DNA of 64,000 nucleotides from Sipunculus nudus (GCA_026874595.1 CM049318.1:24137456-24201455), one strand, 5' to 3'. Counted from the first letter of the stretch, positions 35,395 through 47,610 are shown. Translations and numbers: made by a program. The notes: generated from the sequence alone by a model not told the origin.

Positions 35395-35511
35395 ATGTCT
35401 CACAGAAATCAGAAACCGGATGATCTGCCAAATGAACTCCAACCAAATGTAGGATTTAGTGAAAGTGTCCAACGCATTAATGGAATATACAGTGAACCAG
35501 CATCCAGTTAA
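35395..35511 (+). CDS. Candidate small exon or micro-ORF, copy B
   Basis: A 38-codon frame starting MSHRNQKPDDLPNE and ending NGIYSEPASS, then TAA, paralogous to 24869-24985 at about 87% nucleotide identity and with no indel. Here the ATG is immediately preceded by TTATTGATCTTCTCAG, a good 3' splice acceptor, so it could be the last exon of a spliced gene as well as a free micro-ORF. Codon 2 onward is hydrophilic, with conserved QKPDDLPN and VQRIN-IYSEP cores. Nearly all differences from copy A are replacements, which means relaxed, diversifying or non-coding evolution. No upstream exon was recognised. Confidence 0.3.
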   Translation: MSHRNQKPDDLPNELQPNVGFSESVQRINGIYSEPASS

Positions 35512-37214
35512 TATCCTATTTTCAAGAGTTAAAATTCTTGGATTTTGCAACAGTTTATTAATGGGACCAGGAAAAGGCAAGGGGGCACACTTTCCTAAAT
35601 TTTTTTTTCATGCCGGTAATAATTGTTGTCTTTTTTCTTGAAGATATTTTCATTGTTTAACGATGGATTCTGATAATTGAATGTTATTTTATTTTTTATA
35701 GAAAAGGAGCCAAACAAAACATTACTTTTAGAATTCCAGGGGTTTTAAGGATTTTCTGCCATCCGAACCGGAATGTACCTATTTTCCAAAATTTCCTAGT
35801 AGTTCTTTCGGCGTTAATTATTGGACCAATTCAAATGTGCCTTGAAGCACTATTTTGGGGTTAATTGTATAAGGAAATTAAAATCTTAGAATACATCCTT
35901 TTCCGTTTATTATGGCGCCATAGCAATTCTGGAGATAAAAATCCTTTGCCGTTTATTTTAAGTTCGAATTAGAACATTCTTCAGACACAACTCTGAGTTT
36001 TGAAGTCACTGCTTCGAATTATATGATAAACAATAAACATGCTTTATCCGTGGTCTGCTGCAAAAACTTATTTATAAATATTAAAAATATTTATAGTTAA
36101 TTTTTTAGCATTGTGAAGTCATAATGGTTACAAAACTGATTTACACATGCCTCTAGGCTTTTAGTGCAGCAAATAACATAACAAGGCACAAATATAGAGT
36201 TAACAAGTTTCTTGTGACTTTATTTGTCTTTATGGCTTCACGTGGCTCGCTATGTAGACGAATATTTAAGCAGGATCATTGTTTGAACTGAAAGCTGGAT
36301 TCCTATCGGTCATGTACGTTGCATTGGGGAAGCTCATCAAAACACTGAATTATCTGCAAGAATGTAATCCTATATATTTTTTTTTTTTGGGGGGGGGGGG
36401 TTATTGAAGACACAAAATATGCTTTATAATATGTGTTTATGACAAGAGATATTACACCCCTCTTCATTTTAATGGATATCATATGATTGAGAGTTAAAGT
36501 GTGAACATTATGGCTGATACAAGGCCGGGTTATTTATTTGTGACCTCAAATAGGATCAACTGCAGCTCGGCTTTCTATTATAAAATACCCGTGAGAATTA
36601 CCCTTACTTACAATTTCTTCTTTAAATAAGGAATGAAGTGGTACATCTGTGTCACAATAACAGTTGGTTAGGATTGGCATCTACAATTGTAGCCATCACT
36701 GCCTTACACTGGTCGTGATGTGTCTTTTTATTTAATATATTTACTCAGGACTAATTACACTTTTCTTGGCCATCCTCAAATAGTCGAAATGATCGTCAGC
36801 GCTAGATCCAAGATAAAAATGGGGAGACGTTTAGCTAATAAAATCTATGACACAATCACTGTGACTCCATGATATTGTTGCATTCATAAATACATGTTAA
36901 TGGACGCCCGAAGGGTTCTTATGATTTTTACAATAGCTTAAAACGCCTTGTTAAAACATGTATCCGTCTGATATATGATTTATCTCTACACGTAAGTGTT
37001 TTTGACACATGACGAACAGACCATTAGCCGGCGGCCTCAGACGTATAAATGTAACACTAATTACTGCTTCAAGACTTTGAAAGTTTTGATACGATTCCTG
37101 ACCAATCAAACAAACTACTTCTCAAATATTATGATATTTTTATAACCCATTATTATCAGTAAGTAATAAACTCAAATTATCAATCATTAAATGGACTAGT
37201 AACATGTGTTTTTG

Positions 37215-38130
37215 CGTGTTATTGGTTGAATCAAACATTGGCCCAGAGGCACAAATATTCCCCCAACCATGTCCTTAACTGGGAAAGTGTAGCATCGATG
37301 ATATCTAAATAGCCTGCAAATTTGGAAAGAATCACTTTAAAATTCAAAATACTTGCAAATACAAATCTGATGCAGGATCAGCTTTTTATTTACCGATGTT
37401 TAACTGGGAGAAGTAAGGCCGTATTTGAAAAAGAGAGGGACAGGTTATCAAAAAAAGATGGTTGCCATGGTTGTGGCCAAGAAATATTCCTGTAACATTT
37501 TACACTAACAACTCCTGATGTTGTTGGGATATTTGATGCTACCTTTAACATTATGCATGCAAACATATGAAATCATAAAATTCTGTAATTGGTAAAATTT
37601 GGATTTTTATGAAGAAGCCAATTTGAAAATAAACCATTCAAAACACACTCATTTCATTTCCGTTGACTAGCTGAGGAATAAACAGAAAATACCATTTTAC
37701 CTCACAGGGAGTTACATACCACGGGTAATGCCCTCTTTAGGCGAAAGAGAAATTTCATATCAGTTAAGATTAAACATGTAAAAAATTGACTTGGACTAAA
37801 ATTTGTACTATACATGAAAAAGATGTGAAATTATAAATTTTTGTAATCAACAGAATTCGAAGTCCTGAGGGTCTAAAAATCCTATTAAAAATAGTATTCT
37901 TCAAATTTCCCTAAATGATTTGGCGGCTAAAGTATTTTTATTTACTTACTTATCTGAAGGAAAATGAAAAAAAAAATCGCGAGAGTCGCGAAACAGAGGG
38001 GGCACCAGTTGCAGGCTATAATCAGCTGCCAGGTATGTGCCGAGTACAACTAAAATTAGGTACAGAAAAAAGCAGGGGTTTTAGAGATATTTGGTAGACC
38101 ATTTGTTCTTGTCCTCCTCCGAGATACCGG
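37215..38130. other. Copy-B-specific insert of unknown nature
   Basis: Duplication homology stops near 37210 (after AACATGTGTTTTT) and resumes near 38140 (TACATTATATTGTACCCC), whereas copy A is continuous at 25580-25620. The extra 0.9 kb is AT-rich, with no recognised open frame, TIR, tail or tRNA head. A hairpin TCGCGAGAGTCGCGA lies near 37977. Confidence 0.5.
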
Positions 38131-38704
38131 GACCATGATTACCAATCGATACATTATATTGTACCCCTGAGGGTGGTCCTCCTTATAAACTTCATGAATT
38201 TAAGTTTTCAGCAGGGAATTAATTCATTTAACTGCTTATTATTTCAGTAAAAATATACTGTGGGGTATTGTTCTTAACCTAGTTCTGACATGGAGGAGTT
38301 CCTTATGTGAACAATGTATAATCCAGACATACGTTCAGTTTTAATTAAACTTTGATGTTGATCTGTATTTATGAAAAGTATGACCAATACATTGGAATAT
38401 ATTACGCAGGTAGATAACATATTGCGGGATTTTGTGATGTGCTGTCGTAAATCAATTTATATATTATTTGTTTGAGACTAATATATACCGATCAGGAACT
38501 CACCATTCCCGGGTCCATACATCATGCTGCGTCCCCGACAGCCTACTAGGTATAAATCTTCACATATATCTCCAAGGTATAGTCAATAGGAATTCTCCAG
38601 GGCACCTTTCTATAATTCAGTTGAATTAAATATATAGGAATCAGAAAATTTAACATATTTATCTATATGTACATCTGCAGAAATACATTTTGTTTTTAGA
38701 TTTC

Positions 38705-38985
38705 TTGACAGGGCAGAGTCACCCGCTTCCTCTCATTTTATATCCTGATGTAAACCAGGCTCGTTGACAACTGCATCTGTGGGTCCTGGGTGTGCAATCG
38801 TCCCAATTGCTGGATCATACCTACGAGGAACCTTCGGAAGGTGCACTCGTTTTTAAGTGGGGCCTGCGGACCGGACACCCTGGATCAAGGCCAACGGAAA
38901 AATACTCACCGCCACAACTGTGATTCGAACTCGCAATCTCCCCGCTTTGAGTCCTTTGCTCAACCCCTCAGTTTCAGAAGCCTGT
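38705..38985 (-). mobile_element. tRNA-derived SINE
   Basis: On the minus strand the head reads GGTTGAGCAAAGGACTC, AAAGCGGGGAGATTGCGAG and TTCGAATCAC (about 38925-38975), matching the D-arm, anticodon-arm and B-box pattern of a tRNA. The body follows down to about 38705 and contains TGATCCAGGGTGTCCGGTCC and AAGGTTCCTCG. Copy A lacks it. A 5' A box is less certain. Confidence 0.55.
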
Positions 38986-40341
38986 TTAAGCTTTGTTCCT
39001 ACATGACCTTTAACAACTGCACTATCACTGAATTATGAATACACACAGTAACTGTTAATATCATATTTTTTTAAGCCCAAATCTATTTATTTCCATGACA
39101 CTAATGCTTACCGGGTAAGCAGTGGACCACGTTCCATTCAAATATTCTCGCACGGTTAGAAGTCCTACACGACCTTTTAATATACCATGGATTTGCAATC
39201 TCCACTTTCAGTCTTTGTAAAATGATTTTTTTTAAATATATAAAATTCTATGAACTAACGTAAAAAAATGATTGAACCACTTTGAAACCATTTTTATAAC
39301 AATGATTATTACATATCTCACAAAAACTGCAACTTTCTCACATTATGTTACATCAGACGGAACAATATTTACAAACTGTGATAACGTGTACCATATCTAT
39401 AGTAACATAAAGGATTATAATTTGGCTACGAAACGGAGGCTGGTAAAACCTGTGCATGAGTGGACTGTTTTAAACCTGCAAGTAATAATGATATTTTAAA
39501 ATTTAATGGTCAATCCTACTGACAGCGCTGAATAAGACACGATAAAAGTGTTAAATAGTATACAACAAATCATTATCAGGAATTTAATTCAATGTCCAAA
39601 GGAGACTTTAAAAGACTTTCCCTTTGGAAGAACACATAGGATTAAGTCTTTGAAATCATTGCATCCCTGCCATAATTACATTCAGGACTTTATTGTGGTC
39701 CAATTCTGAGCCTGTGAAATATAAAAAGGAAACTACTTTCTCATATATCCTGCACCATGCAAATAGCAAAACAATTTCTAAGAGAAACTGCCTCTTGGTG
39801 AATATCCTCATGTGAGGCTGTTGAGAGTTGACTCTTGGTTGTCAATGTCCTTGGCTCGATTATACATCACAGTACTGACTGACATGAACGACTACCGTAA
39901 CAATCTTTAATTAGTAGTTTTAAATAAATTGAGTGTTGTATTGATTAAAGGGACAGTGCGGTATTTTTCCTACATATCTGGTGGTTTTGATAGCATTTTG
40001 TGAAAAACTCCTGTGAACTGAAAGTATTATAATTTTTTTTATCTCCGCTATGAGTCAATGTTAGTACCACGATTTTATAAGGAAATGTAGACTACTAAGT
40101 ATCCCTTGTGCGAAGGCTGTCATAAGATACCAGGCTCAGTTTTCATATTTATGTGTGGCTCAGTTCATATGTCTACTGTTCTATAGGGAACTTAGACATT
40201 ATTGGTTCCCTGTTCAGCTTACTTTATCAAGGCTCAGATAAAATGCTGGAGTTTTGCTGTTATCTTCCTCTTCGGGTGTTAACCTTTCTGAGTACAAAGA
40301 GTACAAATAATAAATATTAGACTGTGTTTCTCTATATTACG

Positions 40342-40676
40342 TTGGCTGATATAGGATACAGGATATATACATCTCAGGATCTCGACATATCTCGAGATCT
40401 TGCGATACAATTTAGGATCCAGAAAAAAATGATCAGTCTGGATGATGTTTATTTATGTTTATTTGATACTTTAATTTGCTTTACTTCAGTTAGGCATCGA
40501 ATGGTTTGTACAACGCCAACGCAGACAAATATTTTTTTTCCTGTATTTTTTTTCCGAGATCTCGGGAAATTATTTTCTTCTGTCCTTTATCTGCGGAATT
40601 GTATCGCAATATCTCGAAATATTATGTCAAGATCTCGACATAATATAAATTATTTTCTGTGTCCTAAGTCAGCCAC
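40342..40676. mobile_element. MITE with GGCTGA... inverted repeats
   Basis: The left arm starts GGCTGATATAGGATACAG (40344) and the right arm, reverse-complemented, starts GGCTGACTTAGGACACAG (ending 40674). Both arms then carry ATCTCGACATA, TCTCGAGAT and ATTGCGATACAATT, giving inverted repeats of about 75-80 bp. The interior is AT-rich with no transposase. The target duplication is unclear. Copy A lacks the element. Confidence 0.75.
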
Positions 40677-40679
40677 AGA

Positions 40680-40780
40680 ACTATACGGACCTCTTCCATT
40701 TGAGAATTGTTGGATGGCCGGGACTACTTGTCTGAACTGTCAAACTTAAAATGCATGCTCACAAAATATTACTTACTTCG
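40680..40780 (+). repeat. Dispersed repeat R1, copy 4
   Basis: GACCTCTTCCATTTGAGAAT, TGTTGGATGGCCGGGACTAC and ACAAAATATTACTTAC match 28285-28605 and mark the uninterrupted site for the hAT MITE in copy A. Confidence 0.6.
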
Positions 40781-40959
40781 TGGAGTACGTACAACAAAAC
40801 AGTTGTGCTTACGTAAGTTGCCTTGAAACAAATCTCATCCAATCTACTTGGACTGAATGTTACCCTCTGCACTACATTTATAACTACGCCATATCTGCAT
40901 TAGAAGCCGCGGTGTATTGTGGGCTGCAATTTTTTTTATATATGGGACCCTTGCCAAAA

Positions 40960-41170
40960 GAGGTATTTTCTACTCAACAAAAACCTCTTCAAATTGAGAT
41001 TGTGGGGATGGGCGAGTCTCCTTGTCTCAACTGTGAAATCACGAAACCAAACTTCGTTCATTTCAAGGAAACACCTTTTATTTACATTTCACCTTCGCTT
41101 GCTTGCAAATTATTTTTTATACCGTGAAGTCATTACCAAGAAACCCACTCAAGTTCTTGTATTTTGCTTT
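40960..41170 (+). repeat. Dispersed repeat R1, copy 5
   Basis: ACCTCTTCAAATTGAGATTG, TGGGGATGGGCGAGTC, TTCATTTCAAGGAAACACC and TATACCGTGAAGTCATTACC. Paralogous to 28835-29030 in copy A. Confidence 0.6.
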
Positions 41171-41906
41171 CAAATCCCCAATGCATCGTTAACATATGAC
41201 TTCTTTATCTACACTCCCTAGCGTACTCTTTTGAGTCCAATTCTGTGCAGTGTTTAATACAAGGTTCCTCAAAGTTATGACCGAGCAAACAGAGATCGTG
41301 TTTTTACTGAATGCAGGAAACCATACAAGTTAAACGTATTTATGAATGCCACAGAGGCCATATTCCTTAGACTCCGTGACAAGGCATACAATATTCAGGA
41401 TTTTTTTTTTTATTTCAAATAACATAATTCATCCTAAAAGACCAGTAACATAAAAAAGAAAACAAGGAGTTTCCCAAGGCCAGAGATCCCAAAGGAATAA
41501 TATTAGTTGCTTCCCATTCAAATATCCTCTTAGCTGACCAGCTTGACATTTTAAGCACGTGGTCTCTCAGGTCGACATCCTCTCCGTTCCCCTGTCTGCA
41601 ATCGATAATAAATGTAACAGATAAAAGCTATAAATACATAATGACCAGTGTCAACCTGACAGCCATGCAATGATTCTCATAACTCCATGATTACACAAAC
41701 GTCTTTGATCCTTAGGGAGCGACGTTTCCGATATGAAGATTCAGTAAAACTCAGCGAATTGAAGTTATGGAAGCCTTGCATATAGGATCAGGTATTATTG
41801 ATAAGGTACAGCACTTTGGTCATGTGAAAAGGCATAAACGCCAACCTCAGTTTTATTTTTTAATAATCATCAGTTTGCTTGAATGATGTGTAGATTCCTC
41901 AGTATG

Positions 41907-42178
41907 GGTAAAACAACGACACACCCGGAACCTGGGTTAACATGGTACAAATTCAGCCAACCACAGATCCATCACACTATACCATGCATTATGGTCATTA
42001 GAAATTGTTTATATACCATATATATATATAGCCGATTTCTATAACTTTCCACTTGACACCTGATGAAGGAGCTATAAGCTTCGAAAGCTCGTGGATGAAT
42101 TAAAAAGTTAGTCAACACTAAGGCCTCTTCACCCTGTTATCTAAGAGACTAACACGGCTACACCCATTCTACATTATG
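41907..42178 (+). mobile_element. Penelope-type 3' tail fragment
   Basis: CACCTGATGAAGGAGCTA, TAAGCTTCGAAAGCTCGTGG, AAAAGTTAGTCAACACTAAG and AGAGACTAACACGGCTACAC (42058-42168) follow the same plan as the tail at 31205-31345 (minus strand): CCTGAKGAAGG, then a small stem, then CGAAAGCT, then TTAGTC and GGCTAC. A polypeptide part was not recognised. Copy A lacks this segment at the paralogous place. Confidence 0.45.
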
Positions 42179-42903
42179 TATATATGTATATATATGTTTT
42201 ATACCTTAAACATTCTTCAAAGAGTCAATTATGAGGAACATAAAGACATAAGACAATTTGGTATAAAATTATAATATATTGAATCAGGGTGGTAAAATAA
42301 CAGCATGGTAAAACACAGGAAGGTATAAAGCACCATATGGATTGTATCAAAATCAGATGGATTATATAAACATTATATTAAATTGGTGGTATAAAAAAAT
42401 TAAGGTGGTATGAAACAAAAAGAAACGGATTGCTTGGTAGAAAAATATCAAGTTGTTTTAAAACATTATGACCGAATTAAAACACGATGGTATAAACAAT
42501 ACGTTCGTTAACTATATGAGGGCTTTAAAAAAATTAGCGGTTATATATCAATATCAGGATAATCGACTTTATAATACATATATTTAAAGAGATATCAGAA
42601 GCAGAAAGAAATTTTGCAACAGATTTATCGGTACAGAAACTAGATCTGACAGCAGCTAAGAATAAACCCTGTATGTGTAAAAGAAGGGCAAGCAGAGAAG
42701 CTGGCCAAACTCTTTCACTGCTACCCCCAGCATGAGGACTAGCTCACTCCTGTCCAGATGGATACTTAAATGTATGTCAAATATAAGAATCCTCAACTCC
42801 GTAAGACTGGCATTTCTTACATATTGCGGGTATTCTATAGCTATTCGAGACACCAATATCCCGTTTATTCTGGACACATTGTATCTAGGTTGTATAACCC
42901 GTA

Positions 42904-42908
<5 letters not shown>

Positions 42909-42955
<47 letters not shown>

Positions 42956-42963
42956 ATATATAT
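42909..42963. repeat. (TA)n microsatellite
   Basis: About 55 bp of TA with one TTTATA interruption. Confidence 0.96.
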
Positions 42964-43242
42964 AAAAGCGCTTGACATTAGATTACGACCATGTGTATGC
43001 ATCATTTGTGTAAATGTAATAACTGATATTTATTTTATAAACGGTAGCTCCCATAAAGTAACACATTATTTGATGGCATTGCATCCTAGAAATGTTCCCT
43101 GCTCTATTCCTTTATGTGATAATCATCTGACGTAAAGAATTATATGAACATATTTTTTTAATAAACATTACAGTAAACCGCTTTACAACATCGGGAGAAC
43201 TTACATCATATCTGCATTCACCATCAAGATAGACAAGGAGTT

Positions 43243-43316
43243 GGACGTAGCCCAGTGAGTAAAACGTTGGGCATCCGGTCAGACGGTCCAGTGTTCGGAC
43301 CGAGGGTTGAGCCTTG
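43243..43316 (+). mobile_element. tRNA-derived SINE head, copy B (decayed)
   Basis: GGACGTAGCCCAGTGAGTAA and GTCCAGTGTTCGGACCGAGG correspond to the intact A and B boxes at 30937-31010. The B box has lost its consensus. Homology continues to about 43460. Confidence 0.5.
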
Positions 43317-44183
43317 AAAGGTAAAATGGTGAAATTTCCTTTAAACCAATTTTCGTTCAAACCTTTCGTTCCAATGTTTTCACTAAAGATCGGGACTTCT
43401 GGATTATTCCAAACCATGTGCCTTTAAAACCTCAAGTCTAGAAGGCATACAAATGACAATTTTTAACTTAAGTTTATATTCATCCTTATTCAATAAAAAG
43501 GCAATGGTTCAATTTCTCGGGACTATCAAGTAACAATCAAAATATGAAATATCCATGGTTTGCGCTAAAATTTAAAAAGGAAGCTGGTCAGTGATGTCAA
43601 AAGATCTATTTTTTTAAATTAAACGTTGCCGTATTATATTTTTCAGAAGACTTTGAAATGGAAACCATGATAATGTATCGTATTGCAGAACAGTGATATC
43701 ACGTGTAACTATATTACAACGTGGGAAGTTTCTTTAGTATGACACCTGTTTTGTAACTGATCTTCTCTGTCCTTTTAGAACTCGATCAATCATAGAGCAA
43801 TTAGTACTAAGTCAAATTAACCAGTGTTGCTAAATGGTGAACCCAGGGCACTTAAATTCAACCCATCAATCTTATTTTCTTATACCCGGTCATTTTGCAA
43901 CTGTTTCTATGTATCGCCCTGTGTTTCAGAAAAGGCATAAAAAAGATGATAGACGAGTTCCCGCGTGTCATACCAGGCGCCTTTTGTCGAAGATATACCG
44001 TGATTTACTTCTTTGCTGAAGCTAGGGATACTAAATATATTATGAGAATAACTCATAGCTAAAAGTTTCCACTTTGCAAGTACTATAGTAGGCTCCGTTG
44101 CCTATTCCCATGAATACACTTAAACATTATCGTTTAATTAAATATATAGAGCAGGCAGTTTACCCTGGATCTGCCTGGTGAAA

Positions 44184-45525
44184 TCCCCGTCACACTCATT
44201 CCGAATCAGCAGGAAACAAGCGGAAAAACCGCGCCAAATGTGGTAGGAAATTTCAAACTGACCTTAATTCTTACAGCCAGCATTGTAAGATTGCCATTGG
44301 AATACTTAGAATGCGCTTCAAACCCGCCCCGAACGATTCTTGAACATTCCGGGTGTATTAGGTCTCGAATGCAGTTGGAATGTGGTTGGGAATAATATTG
44401 AGAATGCTGTTAGAATGCAGTCAGAATTCTAAGAATGCACTTCGAATGCCGTACGAGTGCGGTTCGATTGCTGGCTGAAAAAAGGTCTGATCGGAAGGTA
44501 CCTCGAATGCTGTACCAATTCACCTCGAATACAGTCAGAACGCTAGAGGATTCGCCGCAGATAATGGTCAGAACGTTCAAGAATTCAAACTGAATACAGC
44601 TCGAATACTTAAAATGAACTTCGAATGTACTTAAAATACAACATGAAGGTCTCGAGTATGTCAAGAATGCCGTCAGAATGGTGCCCTATAGGGTATAAAA
44701 TGTTATAAAATACTGCCGAATCCAGCATTTTCTTTAGTCTCAGCCAAATCACATAGAGTATGGATCCCCTGGACCATGTTGTTTTGCTCCAGATTGCCGT
44801 CCTCCAGCAAGACCTACTTGGAAAAGATGTTGAGGAGGCCAGGAGAAGACACAGGAGGAGAAGACCGAGAAAATATCTGACCCGACCATGGCTGGCAGGG
44901 GAAAGGAGGCCAGACTGATGGAGGAACTCAGAGAAGAAGACCCACGCTCCGTCTTCAAGGAGCTGGCAGCGTTTTTTATGCAATCCGGCGGTGTCCTGAA
45001 ATAAATCCGGACTCATTCGAGGGCCTTTCGGGACGTTTCGACTGTGTTCGAGCCGCATTCTTGTAACACGCAAAAGATCCGACCTCTTTCGGAGTGCATT
45101 CCAGCTGAATTATTTTACAATCGAAATAGATTCCAGAAGCAATCGAGATGCGTTCGAGCTGCATTCCGGCTTATTCGAAGCGCTTTCGGGACATTCTTAC
45201 AGGATTTGAAGTGGCTTGCTCTTTTAGTTCTTCCTTCGAATGCGATCAGAATGTTTCCAATGCTGTTGGAATGCCGTAAAAATATCTAGAATGCAGTTAT
45301 TCTGCATTTAGAATAACACTTCGAATGCCGTTCGATATTTCTTATTTTCGAATGTACCTCGAAAGTTTTGAGCATGAGCTAAACATTCCGGTCGGCTACA
45401 AGAATGGGCCTGAACATTTGGAATGCAGGTATTTTATTTAGAATGCACTTCGAATATCCTGGAATATACAAAGGATTCACATTCTAATGACATTCTGGCT
45501 TATTCCGCATCTAGTGTGACGGGGC
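44184..45525 (+). mobile_element. PIF/Harbinger-like transposon, non-autonomous, with subterminal GAATGC motifs
   Basis: Inverted ends: left CCCCGTCACACT (44185-44196) and right AGTGTGACGGGG (45513-45524), a perfect 12-bp match, with further similarity inward (CATTCCGAAT versus GATGCGGAAT). A broken transposase N-terminal frame lies centrally (44760-45004). Both halves are packed with short GAATGC or GCATTC motifs every 10-25 bp. A 3-bp target duplication was not resolved. The paralogous region of copy A lacks the element. Confidence 0.7.
44760..45004 (+). pseudogene. Harbinger-type transposase N-terminal remnant, frameshifted
   Basis: The first frame (44760-44915) starts MDPLDHVVLLQIAVLQQDLL and ends in an arginine-rich stretch followed by RKYLTRPWLAGERRP before a TGA at 44916. 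A shift to the frame starting at 44915 restores LMEELREEDPRSVFKEL and ends at TAA 45002. An arginine run, then R-Y-x-x-R-P-W-L, then L-x-E-L-x-x-E-D-P-x-x-F is what I know from PIF/Harbinger (HARBI1-like) transposase N-termini. The DDE catalytic region is absent: the frame ends after about 80 residues where the family is several hundred long. It is a relic and cannot encode an active enzyme. Confidence 0.65.
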
Positions 45526-45839
45526 TTTTAAAGATAACCATAACACAGAATGAACTTAATACACAATATATTTCATATAATTTGAACCATAGCTGCGGAT
45601 GGAATTCAAAATAACATGTTGCAAGAAATAATCAATCAGAAGTCGTCAGCGTATTTTAATACGTGAAACGGCATTTCTTCTGAATTTCATTATCTTTTTA
45701 CCTATTATCTTTTACGTACTTCTCTCAGTAGTGGTTTTCAAATATTTCATATTTCATATGGCTGATTTCTAACGAAAAAGGTAAAAAAGTAAAGGTCGGG
45801 GTTATAGTCTGATAACACTGACGATGTCAGTCTCATCCT

Positions 45840-46075
45840 ACTTTACAATTTGCCTTCCTGGTCCTTCGGGCCTGTTCATTCTTCTAACTTTTCTCGGCTC
45901 CCTCGGGAGCATACAACCCAAGCAGCCATATCAGGCGCTAGAAGGTTATTCGTTCTACATTTCCCTGCCTCCCATGACCAGAACCCATTCACTCCTGGGT
46001 CGAGAGAGCGCACCCTTGTGGTAAAGACTTGGCTCTATCCATTTCGCCACCACGCTCCCGCATATGCTCCTCTTT
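45840..46075 (-). mobile_element. SINE-like segment with tRNA-related minus-strand head
   Basis: On the minus strand: GTGGTGGCGAAATGGATAGA, then GTCTTTACCACAAGGGTGCG, then CTCGACCCAGGAGTGAATGG and GTTCTGGTC. The first part resembles a tRNA A-box region and GGGTTCTGGTC a weak B box. The rest (CCTTCGGGCCTG, CTCCCTCGGGAGC) is GC-richer than its surroundings. Copy A lacks it. Confidence is limited by the imperfect B box. Confidence 0.35.
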
Positions 46076-46154
46076 TGCCTTTTACAATGGTTATTTATAT
46101 ACTATTTTTTTACTGCTTTAAAAAATTAAATTTCCATGCGCTGATGGCAATGTA

Positions 46155-46203
<49 letters not shown>
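46155..46203. repeat. (TA)n microsatellite
   Basis: About 49 bp of TA, directly next to the 3' side of the LINE fragment. Confidence 0.97.
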
Positions 46204-46204
<1 letters not shown>

Positions 46205-46208
<4 letters not shown>

Positions 46209-47460
46209 TATTTAGTACACAAAAGTATACAATTTGAAATATGGTTAAACAATAAGCAAAGAAAGAAAAACAATTGTCAGTTCAATGCAGAAACACATCA
46301 CTCAGTTGTCAGATTGGTGATGAAAAATCAATGAAACCTAGGTCAAAACTGGCAATTTCTAGTTCGTGGATGATGATTCATATAGCTTGTTCCTTCTCAG
46401 AGATTTCTGACAACATCACTTTGCCCGAAAGTTCTCTCAATTCAATCGTATGTACAATAGTTTTATATTTTTCACGCAACCAAATTAGATTGTTACCAAT
46501 AAAACTAGACAAGTCGTGTCTTCCTCTGAGATCTATAAATGATACGAGTGAATTATCAGACCCGCACTTACATAATACCTATTTTGTTAATCTCATCTTT
46601 ATTAGCATGCTCAAAGGAAGACGTCCAGCCACTGGCAACACAATAGGTGTATGTGCATTATAGGGTAGTTTCCAGACCGCAGGTAAGCCTCTGTTATAGG
46701 CACTCATTATATACTTTTACGCCTTTTTTTCCCAAGTATGGTATTCATAAAAAAGATGTACAATGTGACTTGAGGTAGACGACTAAAATTAGCTAAAAGT
46801 TTATTAACATTAAAAAAGAAAATACCCCTTTTTTTCTTTAGATCACTTTTGTCATCTCGAGTCGTTTCTGATGAGAACGCAAGGTAGAACTGAATGGCCA
46901 TTTGAGTTTCTTGCCAGCAAGATATATATTGTATTGCGAGATTTCCTGTTGACACCATTTGTGTTTATCGTCGTACATAGAGTTTTCTCTGCATCATATA
47001 CTACTCCATGTCCTCTGCGTATACGTCGCAGAAATCGAGATTTTTTTTTTTTGCAAACTGCCTAATGATGGCGCTTTTAGAGTTGCATCGTCAGCACATG
47101 ACAAACAAGCAATAATTATATGACTTGCATGGCACCCAATACCTTTCTCTTGCAAGGGTTTCAGTAGAACATTAATATATATGTAAAAAAGTCATGGCGA
47201 AAGTATAGCTCCCTGTCGTACACCATTTCTTGCTGAGAAGCGAGCACTACATTCGCCATACTAAGGTACATAGTTATTTTGTCTCTCATACATATCAAGA
47301 AGAATTATTACACTCAAGCGGGCATTTTACGCAAACAGAGCAACTGAAATAATTGATCAAATTACAGCTTATTTAAAGCTTTGGTTGCGTCAAGGTAACG
47401 GCAGTATATATCTGTGTCCCATTACGACATAACGGTATACCACGCTAATTGTCACTTTAG
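46205..47460 (-). mobile_element. Non-LTR retrotransposon (LINE) reverse-transcriptase fragment
   Basis: Minus-strand translation, allowing stops and small shifts, gives consecutive reverse-transcriptase blocks. Near 47430-47380: DIYCRYLDATKALNK (the F/YLDAxKAF motif). 47245-47190: ARNGVRQGAILSP, then LFYIYINVLLKPL. 47110-47080: CADDATLKAPS (the YADD box with Y changed to C). Further along, near 46640-46590: YNRGLPAVWKLPYNAHTP then VLPVAGRLPL, the usual C-terminal block of such proteins. In-frame stops (for example after AILSP and in the DATK segment) show that it is inactive. Endonuclease and 5' parts are missing. It lies in sequence private to copy B, between two (TA)n tracts. Confidence 0.85.
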
Positions 47461-47557
47461 TATAGATCTCCCCACGAGTACTTGATACGTAATACAACAA
47501 TAACAGATGACAAATTCTGAAGGCATGTATTCATGCCTCACAACACATTCAAATAAA

Positions 47558-47561
<4 letters not shown>

Positions 47562-47606
<45 letters not shown>
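47562..47606. repeat. (TA)n microsatellite
   Basis: About 45 bp of TA close to the point where duplication homology resumes (about 47640). Confidence 0.97.

Positions 47607-47610
<4 letters not shown>

Noticed and set aside
46274-46663. 129-codon plus-strand frame
   Set aside because: It lies antisense to the LINE C-terminal region, whose minus-strand motifs are recognisable.
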